Shown: positions 57,976 to 64,000 of the stretch, piece after piece
Position numbering within the stretch: the stretch's first letter is position 1
Layout: every line of letters begins with the position of its first letter
DNA from: Nosema muscidifuracis
Taxonomy: Eukaryota; Microsporidia; Nosematidae
DNA length: 64,000 nt
NCBI GenBank assembly: GCA_028335825.1
Contig: JAIOKI010000022.1
Span: forward strand, 1 to 64,000
Direction: 5' to 3'
Made by a program: the position numbers and the translations under genes
The notes under the pieces: generated by a model
What the model saw: only the letters and a program-made list of their open reading frames with translations
Database searches by the model: none
What the model was told of the DNA's origin: nothing

Positions 57976-57985
57976 ATGGGTAAAC
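57976..57985 (-). promoter_or_regulatory. ACCCAT start signal deciding the Rho GTPase start
   Basis: On the minus strand GTTTACCCAT abuts the ATG at 57975. The alternative ATG at 58053 has no such signal and would add an extension without likeness to Rho proteins. Confidence 0.75.
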
Positions 57986-58055
57986 TCCTTAAAAAAATAT
58001 TTAAAAGATTTTGAAACAATTTTATTAAAGATTTTACGAAAGTAGATGCTCAAAT

Positions 58056-59264
58056 TTATTTCTTTAGTTCATCATTGAGCCATTTCATAAAATTATTTTC
58101 TTTAAGTTGATTAACTACGAATCTACGCCACTCTGTTTTAAAATTTTCGAAATCTTTTAAATCAGTCGAATTATCTAAGAAACAAGGATCAAACATCAAA
58201 CAAAGTAAAGAATTTTTGTCATTAGTAAATTCATTGAATAGATTGTTAAGAATCATTCTAAAATTTAACTTATGTGACAATGTTTGGTAAATAAATAATC
58301 TGTTTGTACTAATTCCTTCAGAAATTGACATATCACCAGTACATCCAATAATATCTTCACTTTTTAATAATAAAAAATCGTATTCAGATTTATGAAGCAT
58401 AGTATAACTAGATATATAAATTGTCTTTTGATACAATTTAATTTCTAACTGTTTTTGTCCATTTAGTCTTAATTTAAATTTGCCTAATTGTTTGATATAA
58501 TAAAATTTATAATAGTTATCACTAAATCCGTATTTTGATTTTTCTTCTGTTAAAAGTGTTTCCACATCCTCGTATAATTCGTTAGTAACCAGTCTACTAA
58601 AATCAAAATTAGTCAAGATTGTAAATTCGTCATAATTCGAAAAAATCGTCATTTTTTTCAAGAAATAAAAAAAAGTCAATATTTCGTGTATTAAACTGAG
58701 ATTAGCAAAATAAGAAAAATAGAATTTAGATTTAGAAAATAAAATCATTTTTTCCAAATTGAATTCTTTGTCACTTAGATTGTAATACTCTTTGAATTCT
58801 TGAGGATTCATATCAATTTTAAGAATTCCATTAGAAATATACAAGCCTTTTGTATAGACTTTAGAGAAATCTCTAAATAAAATACGCAGCTCTTCTGAAT
58901 TCTTCCCATATTCATCAAAGTTTATTACATTGGGATGTATCAATAAATTCAATTTGTCTATATGAAAATTAAGCACCTTATTAAATTTTGATGTAAGATT
59001 TTCTATTTCATTGTTGTTTATTAGATTTGAATCAAGAATCAAAATCGTGTTTGGTTTTGATACGATTTCCTTAAAATTAACATCCTCTAATTTATATTTT
59101 CGTTGAATTTTTAAAAATGATTTTTGTTTATTCATACAATTAACAAACAACAGTGTAGTTTCATAAGTCTCTTGAAGATTTTCTAACAATCTAATTCCCC
59201 AATTAACATCTCCTAATCCTGCTTCTATTTTTATAATTATTAGCACAGTCTTTTTATCATCCAT
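58056..59264 (-). CDS. Possible GT-B-type glycosyltransferase-like protein
   Basis: A 402-residue protein whose start is the ATG at 59264, after GAAAGGGCAT; a GTG four codons upstream is not needed. The N-terminus (TVLIIIKIEAGLGDVNWGIR) resembles the glycine-rich first strand and loop of GT-B glycosyltransferases, and the segment IIGCTGDMSISEGIS near 310-325 resembles their donor-site loop, with Glu in the place usually holding the nucleotide-sugar ribose. No signal peptide or membrane segment is present, so it should be cytosolic. The acceptor is unknown. The likeness rests on two short motifs; it could also be an unrelated lineage-specific protein. It ends 80 bases before the Rho gene begins, on the same strand. 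Confidence 0.4.
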   Translation of the reverse strand: MDDKKTVLIIIKIEAGLGDVNWGIRLLENLQETYETTLLFVNCMNKQKSFLKIQRKYKLEDVNFKEIVSKPNTILILDSNLINNNEIENLTSKFNKVLNFHIDKLNLLIHPNVINFDEYGKNSEELRILFRDFSKVYTKGLYISNGILKIDMNPQEFKEYYNLSDKEFNLEKMILFSKSKFYFSYFANLSLIHEILTFFYFLKKMTIFSNYDEFTILTNFDFSRLVTNELYEDVETLLTEEKSKYGFSDNYYKFYYIKQLGKFKLRLNGQKQLEIKLYQKTIYISSYTMLHKSEYDFLLLKSEDIIGCTGDMSISEGISTNRLFIYQTLSHKLNFRMILNNLFNEFTNDKNSLLCLMFDPCFLDNSTDLKDFENFKTEWRRFVVNQLKENNFMKWLNDELKK

Positions 59265-59482
59265 ATGCCCTTTCACTATTTTAATATTAAATAAAAAAAA
59301 GAAGATTGTTTCAATTATTTGATAGTTTGTATCGTATTAAAATATATTTATTGAATTTTATGATTATAAATATTTAATTTATAAATCAATATTTATTTTT
59401 TAATTTAACTAAATTAATTCAATCAATTTTATAAAAATCACCAAATATTTTCAAATTTCAAACAAATCACAATTATTAGAAT

Positions 59483-59917
59483 TTATTTGTCTTGAGATTT
59501 TTTATTTTTTCTTTTTTTATTTATTTTTACTTGATTCATTGCACATTCAATTTGAATATCATCATATTCTTCAGTTGGTTCTTTCAATTCATCATGCTTT
59601 GATACATCAATTTGTTTGTATACAGTATTTAAATATTTTTCATAACAACTTTGTTCATTTTTATTCAATATTTTTGCAATTAATCCCCATTGAGGTTTTA
59701 AATGTGTTGAAATTTCTATAAGATTATTTAATTCTTCTTCTGTCCAATCATCATCAATAATGATATAATTATAATATCTTTCTCTACATTCTAAAGGTGT
59801 TCTCTTTAACAATGAAGATATTTTATTCCATTTATTTATACCATATTTCATTATCCCCATTTTTAATATTTCATCTTCAGATTTCTTCCATGGATTATTT
59901 TCTTTTTCTAGTGCCAT
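59483..59917 (-). CDS. CDC5/Cef1-like Myb protein, minimal form
   Basis: A 144-residue protein with two Myb repeats. Repeat 1 (about 8-55) reads NPWKKSEDEILKMGIMKYGI then NKWNKISSLLKRTPLECRER, closely following the first repeat of Cef1/CDC5L; repeat 2 (about 56-103) has DDWTEEELNNLIEIS and PQWGLIAKILNKNEQSCYEK. CDC5 is a core member of the Prp19 complex that activates the spliceosome. The human protein is 802 residues; here only the Myb part and a basic tail survive. Its presence implies that some introns are still spliced in this organism. AAATTT lies directly before the ATG at 59917, and a 93-bp duplication lies just upstream. Confidence 0.85.
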   Translation of the reverse strand: MALEKENNPWKKSEDEILKMGIMKYGINKWNKISSLLKRTPLECRERYYNYIIIDDDWTEEELNNLIEISTHLKPQWGLIAKILNKNEQSCYEKYLNTVYKQIDVSKHDELKEPTEEYDDIQIECAMNQVKINKKRKNKKSQDK

Positions 59918-60250
59918 AAATTTAAGGAATATGAATTGATTGAAATAAATTTGATAAATAAAAATTGTATTTTATAATAGCTGATGAAAAAGAGTATTTG
60001 AAATAAATTTGATAAAGAAAAAGTAAAAATAATAATAGAATATTTGATAAATAAAAATTGTATTTTGTAATAGCTGATAAAAAAGAGTATTTGAAATAAA
60101 TTTAATAAAAAAATTTATTTATGTTAAAAGCTTGAATTGAGTATTTATTTATTCCCTCAATAAAATTTCTTTCTCTTTCTGAGAAATGAAAAGCTTTGAC
60201 TAGTATTCAATAAAAATAATATTCGATAAAATAACCTTCTTTAATATATT
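59918..60250. other. Intergenic space with a 93-bp duplication
   Basis: Promoter side of the CDC5-like gene. Apart from the direct duplication at 59951-60110 nothing is seen. Confidence 0.7.
59951..60110. repeat. Direct duplication, 93-bp period, two copies
   Basis: TTGATAAATAAAAATTGTAT starts at 59951 and 60044, each followed by TTTRTAATAGCTGATRAAAA and AGAGTATTTGAAATAAATTT. Confidence 0.9.
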
Positions 60251-61297
60251 TTACAAATTATTCTTTTTGATATCTTCTAAAATATTTCTTATACTACTGA
60301 TTATAAATAAAATATCTTCATAGTAGAGCTTATTCTTAGTAATGACCATAGAAAGTTTCTCAATACATAAAGGACTGATATAATCCATTTTACTACAATT
60401 TTCAATAATATTTTCTAAAGAATTCCTTATATTAATAATATCTTCATGATTTACTGAAGTTTCATCTACATTTGTGTCTTGAATAAAACTTATTGAATTC
60501 TTTTGATTTTTTATCTGTGATTTAGGAAGATAATCTATCTTTTGTATAATTTCTATAAGATTGGAAATGTTATTTTTTATAATCTCTTCTTCATAAAAAT
60601 ACTGGTTATCTATAATAAGCTTGAGCATATTATGAAACTCGGATTTAATTAAATCTTTCTTAATGACAGAATCCATGTTCATATTTTCAATCCTTGATAT
60701 ATTATCTTTAAAAAAGTTATACTTTTTTAATTCTGCATATTTAGATTTATCAATTTTCTTTATAAAAAATTTGTAATTAAATAAAGTGTTAAGACTATCG
60801 TCAAACTCATATTCCATATTCTTATTTGTGTATTCTACCATATAATCAATGATTTTATCATCATCTTCAATGTATTTATTTTTAACGTATTCTATAAAAA
60901 TTTTATATTTTAAATTAAAATTTGTTTCATTGATAATTTGTTCTGTAATATCATCTTCTGTCTTCAAAAATGTAATCAATTTGCTAATTTTGTTTATATC
61001 ATCATCAATATTCTCTGAATAATGTGGGTACCTAAAATTGAATACATCTAGAACATCTGATACTAAATTTTTAAATTTCTCGTCTTTTAATTTTGTAAGT
61101 TTCTTGCGCATTGGACGATCAGAATGATTGAATTCAAGATTTGTACGTCGATGTATCTCGTTTACAATATCTTTAACTAATTCGTCGAAACTATCTTCAG
61201 GTAAGCTCTTCAATTTCGTTAATGCTTCTCCTTTTGATGTATTCACATAGGGCCCTAGATAGCTTTGTAAAGTATATTTTATAACTTCTCTCTTCAT
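60251..61297 (-). CDS. SPA2-like polarity protein with Spa2-homology repeats
   Basis: A 348-residue protein. Residues about 20-52 (ALTKLKSLPEDSFDELVKDI, then VNEIHRRT) and 63-92 (KKLTKLKDEKFKNLVSDVLD) are two tandem Spa2-homology (GIT) repeats, which in yeast Spa2 and animal GIT proteins bind signalling kinases. The rest is helical and Asn/Ile/Lys-rich without other domains. Spa2 is a scaffold of the polarisome at growth sites and works with Rho GTPases and formins; a Rho-family gene is about 2.3 kb away on the same strand. No C-run precedes the ATG at 61297, but no upstream in-frame ATG is available. Yeast Spa2 is over 1400 residues, so this is a strongly reduced form. Confidence 0.75.
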   Translation of the reverse strand: MKREVIKYTLQSYLGPYVNTSKGEALTKLKSLPEDSFDELVKDIVNEIHRRTNLEFNHSDRPMRKKLTKLKDEKFKNLVSDVLDVFNFRYPHYSENIDDDINKISKLITFLKTEDDITEQIINETNFNLKYKIFIEYVKNKYIEDDDKIIDYMVEYTNKNMEYEFDDSLNTLFNYKFFIKKIDKSKYAELKKYNFFKDNISRIENMNMDSVIKKDLIKSEFHNMLKLIIDNQYFYEEEIIKNNISNLIEIIQKIDYLPKSQIKNQKNSISFIQDTNVDETSVNHEDIINIRNSLENIIENCSKMDYISPLCIEKLSMVITKNKLYYEDILFIISSIRNILEDIKKNNL

Positions 61298-61991
61298 AAG
61301 AATGATGTTTGTTTATTGATTTTCTTTATTTGGTGTTTTAACTTTGATAAATGTTTTAGAATGAAACAACAAATAAATTTTTAGTTATAAATTTTACAAT
61401 AAGAAATTTACTGGATATCTACTGAAATTTTTTCAGTATTTTTTTATCAACAATATTTATTTTTCTGGTTAATACCATATGCTATGGTGTAGTTTTAAGC
61501 TTTATAATAAGTTTCTATTAGCTTTATGACTTTTGTAATTAATCAAAGAAAAGTAAAAAAAATTGAATATTTTTAAATTAAAGTAAAGAATTTAACAACT
61601 AAAATAAAATTTTGAGCAAAATTTTTAATGTTAGATATTAAAAAAAAATAATTTTTAAAAAGATCAGATAATATAAAAAAGTTTGAAATTAGATTTCAAA
61701 TATAATAAAAATATATTCATATTATATGAATAGAAAATCTTTAGCTTGTAAATAAATATAAACAATTTAAAATTAGATTTCTAATGATAAAAATATATTC
61801 TCATTATGTAAAAAGTTATCTCTAACTAGTTAATTTATAAAATAAATAATGACATTATAACAACATTAAAATTTTAATTTAGTAATCTAAAACAATAAAA
61901 ATATTATTATTGAAGTTTATTAAGAATAAATCAGAATCTAATGAAGTTTCTTGATAATTTTCCTATTGTAAATATTTTTATACCCCCTCTT
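61298..61991. other. Divergent promoter region with an imperfect duplication
   Basis: About 690 bases between the SPA2-like and RFC genes, upstream of both. An imperfect repeat of about 65 bases (GAAATTAGATTTCAAATATA at 61684, AAAATTAGATTTCTAATGAT at 61769) is the only structure. Confidence 0.6.
61982..61991 (+). promoter_or_regulatory. ACCCCC start signal deciding the RFC start
   Basis: ACCCCCTCTT ends directly before the ATG at 61992. The frame is open to an earlier ATG at 61941, but these Cs would then be coding and the extra 17 residues have no counterpart in RFC proteins. Confidence 0.75.
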
Positions 61992-62909
61992 ATGAACACT
62001 CCTCTTGTAGAAAAATACCGACCTACTACATTTGATGAAATTGAAGGAAATGAAGAAGTTATTTCATGCCTTAAATCTATACAAGAATCAAAAATAATAC
62101 CTAACATGTTATTATATGGACCACCAGGTACAGGAAAAACAACTTCTATAAGAATAATTGCAAAAACACTTCCTAACACGAGTGTTCTTGAGCTAAATGC
62201 TAGTGATGAAAGAGGAATATCAGTGGTGCGACATAACATCAAAGAATTTGCATCAACGTACTCAAAAACAATAAAATTAGTTATACTCGATGAGGTTGAT
62301 TTTATGACAAGAGATGCCCAAAATGCTTTAAGACGTATAATGGAAGATTATAGTTCGACAACAAGATTCTGTTTGATAGCAAATTATCCAAAAAAGATTA
62401 TTCCTCCTATTTTAAGTAGATGCTCTAAATTTAGATTCAATCCCGTTACTGTTTTCAAAAAAAGCGTTATAGAAATTTGTGAAAAAGAGAATATCAAAAT
62501 CGAAGATTATGGTTTAGAATTTCTTATGAAAACAAGTTGTGGAGATATGCGTAAAGTTATTAATGATATACAAGCTATAAACAAATCTTTTGGAGTTATT
62601 AATAGACATACTGTACTTAAATTTAATGGAATAATGACAGATGAAGATTACAAACAAATTTATGAAATTTTAATTAATAAAAATTATAACGAGATTAAAA
62701 TTGAGCTAGAGATTATTAGAGAAACTAGATCTGTTGATTTACAGAGTATTATAACTAATATATGTGATTATGTCGTCAAATCAGATCTAAATAACAAGAT
62801 GAAGATATTAAAGAACATGAGTGAAATAGAAAGTCGGTTAAATATGGGATGTAATGAGAAAGTACAGATGAATGGATTGATTAGTACATTTATATTAATG
62901 AGAAATTGA
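61992..62909 (+). CDS. RFC3: Replication factor C small subunit, Rfc3/RFC5 type
   Basis: A 305-residue clamp-loader subunit. After [17 protein letters not shown] come Walker [15 protein letters not shown], the ELNASDERG box, FAST (characteristic of the Rfc3/RFC5 branch), Walker [11 protein letters not shown], and the SRC arginine-finger motif [10 protein letters not shown] followed by a helical C-terminus. LANY in related proteins appears here as IANY. The heteropentameric RFC loads PCNA onto primed DNA in the nucleus. Length is a little under the usual 330-350. Assignment to Rfc3 rather than Rfc2 rests on the FAST and NYPKK segments and is probable, not certain. The stop is TGA. Confidence 0.92.
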   Translation: MNTPLVEKYRPTTFDEIEGNEEVISCLKSIQESKIIPNMLLYGPPGTGKTTSIRIIAKTLPNTSVLELNASDERGISVVRHNIKEFASTYSKTIKLVILDEVDFMTRDAQNALRRIMEDYSSTTRFCLIANYPKKIIPPILSRCSKFRFNPVTVFKKSVIEICEKENIKIEDYGLEFLMKTSCGDMRKVINDIQAINKSFGVINRHTVLKFNGIMTDEDYKQIYEILINKNYNEIKIELEIIRETRSVDLQSIITNICDYVVKSDLNNKMKILKNMSEIESRLNMGCNEKVQMNGLISTFILMRN

Positions 62910-62974
62910 ATATTTACTTTATACTTAATTATTAGAGATTGATGATAAATAAATTAGTAGAGTTTTTTACCTTT

Positions 62975-63225
62975 GAAAAATAAATGCTTATTTACATAAA
63001 TAAATATTAAATTACATTTAAAAGATTAACTGCTTAATTACATTTCAAAGATAAATACTTAATTACATCCAAAAGTAAAAAATACTTAATTACATTTCAA
63101 AGACGAATATCTAACTTTATTTCAAAGATAAATATTAAATTACATTCAAAAGTAAAAAATGCTTAATTACATTCAAAAGTAAATATCTAACTCCATTTCA
63201 AAGACAAATATTAAATTTTCTTGTC
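62975..63225. repeat. Tandem repeat, about 26-bp unit, eight or more copies
   Basis: Variants of CTTAATTACATTTCAAAGAT and AAATATTAAATTACATTCAAAAGTA follow one another between the RFC gene and the next start. The last copies end about 20 bases before the start signal of the gene at 63245. Confidence 0.85.
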
Positions 63226-63244
63226 ATGATTTTTATTTACCCTC

Positions 63245-64000
63245 ATGAATAACGAAACAGACTTAGAAATTTATTTTCTTTCTCTTATCAATTCATTAAT
63301 AATAGACGAAGAAGTCACAGATGAATACGATGAAATTCTTGACAATATGTCTGTTCTATTAGCAGATAATTTATCATTATACAATATCATAAACAATTCA
63401 ATGTTTTTAAAGTATCATTGTATGATTTTTTTAAAAAACGATAGCTCATTCAATGTTATACTAAACTTCTTAACCAAAAACTTTGATTATTTAAATTTAC
63501 CAGAAATTTTTTTCACAAAAAAGTTCGCATTTTTTATTACAGATAAGTTATACGAAAAACTTTATGATGATTTTAACCCGAATCTTGATTTTGTATACAA
63601 AATGGTCAGTAAATACGATTCATTTATTGGATTGTTAAATGATTGTGGATATTTCTGTTTATTAAACGGGATTATAGACACCAAAACTTGTAAAATATAC
63701 AACACAATATTTAAAGATTATTTTTTTAATACCAAAGATACTAAAAAAATTATTTCGAATAACAAAGATTGTTTTTACGAAGTACAAAGGAAACAATTTG
63801 ATAACGAAATAATTTTTAACGAAAATAATTTAATTAAATTTAAATATTTTGATGAGTATAAGCATGGAACATCTTTGCATAACAAAATTTATGATAATCT
63901 TGTAAATACAAGTATGTATAATCTTATATTATGTGATTTTAATGAAATGGATTGTGTAATTAATTACAAAAAGAATGATTTTTGGTTTATATTAGATAAT
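63245..64000 (+). CDS. Hypothetical protein, 5' part (runs off the window)
   Basis: TTTACCCTC directly precedes an ATG at 63245, and the frame then stays open for all 252 codons to the window edge, so the gene continues beyond it. The start reads MNNETDLEIYFLSLINSLII; the protein is helical and rich in Asn, Phe, Lys and Asp, with a segment near 60-120 (FNVILNFLTKNFDYLNLPEI) that could belong to a helical-repeat protein. No signal peptide or membrane segment. I do not recognise the family; a phosphatase-associated SAPS-type protein came to mind but the match is too weak to claim. Confidence 0.75.
   Translation, partial: MNNETDLEIYFLSLINSLIIDEEVTDEYDEILDNMSVLLADNLSLYNIINNSMFLKYHCMIFLKNDSSFNVILNFLTKNFDYLNLPEIFFTKKFAFFITDKLYEKLYDDFNPNLDFVYKMVSKYDSFIGLLNDCGYFCLLNGIIDTKTCKIYNTIFKDYFFNTKDTKKIISNNKDCFYEVQRKQFDNEIIFNENNLIKFKYFDEYKHGTSLHNKIYDNLVNTSMYNLILCDFNEMDCVINYKKNDFWFILDN

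Noticed and set aside
57976-58053. 26-residue N-terminal extension of the Rho GTPase
   Set aside because: The ACCCAT signal sits at the second Met, and the extension has no counterpart in Rho proteins.

Overview
This is one end of a chromosome from a very AT-rich microsporidian, most like the Nosema/Vairimorpha group. The first 838 bases are irregular telomeric repeats. The genes are compact, almost intron-free and often shortened relative to other eukaryotes. Nearly every real start codon has a short C-run directly upstream (ACCC/ACCCC, sometimes with an AAATTT-like element), the translation-start signal known from microsporidia. No rDNA unit, CRISPR array or bacterial-type operon is visible. 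Family calls come from reading translations by eye; no database search was run.

Layout. (1) 1-838 telomere. (2) About 839-41,700 is a subtelomeric zone with few genes and long AT-rich tracts. Its intact genes are a secreted hypothetical (6545-7231), a multi-pass J-like membrane protein (12756-13676), an alpha/beta hydrolase (15307-16053), two long secreted proteins (19225-20553 and 35175-36803) and a homeodomain protein (26644-26910). Between them lie decayed genes, second copies of the secreted families (28276-29919 inverted, 39278-40611 direct, 2993-3391 with a worn copy near 22.1-22.5 kb), old Ty3/gypsy fossils near 25.0-26.5 kb and probably 27.6-28.0 kb, and a small GC-rich island at 37.55-37.72 kb holding a 58-codon homeodomain-like frame. 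(3) About 41,700-64,000 is the gene-dense chromosome core: a membrane-anchored HECT ubiquitin ligase, a small Lys-rich secreted protein, a calcineurin-B-like protein, a 1431-residue Thr-rich mucin-like surface protein, a multi-pass membrane protein, a possible dsRNA-binding protein, an intron-containing tRNA-Tyr, an MKT1-like protein, a Rho-family GTPase, a possible GT-B glycosyltransferase, a CDC5-like Myb protein, a SPA2-like polarity protein, an RFC small subunit and a hypothetical gene running off the right edge.

How the genes fit together. The core mixes housekeeping (RFC clamp loader, CDC5-like splicing factor, tRNA-Tyr), signalling and polarity (Rho GTPase and SPA2-like scaffold about 2.3 kb apart, calcineurin B) and surface or secreted products (mucin, Lys-rich protein, HECT ligase). 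The telomeric half looks like a nursery and graveyard for secreted gene families: copies arise by segmental duplication and decay in place, and several dead copies still carry a readable start signal. Short direct duplications recur in the 5' regions of many core genes.
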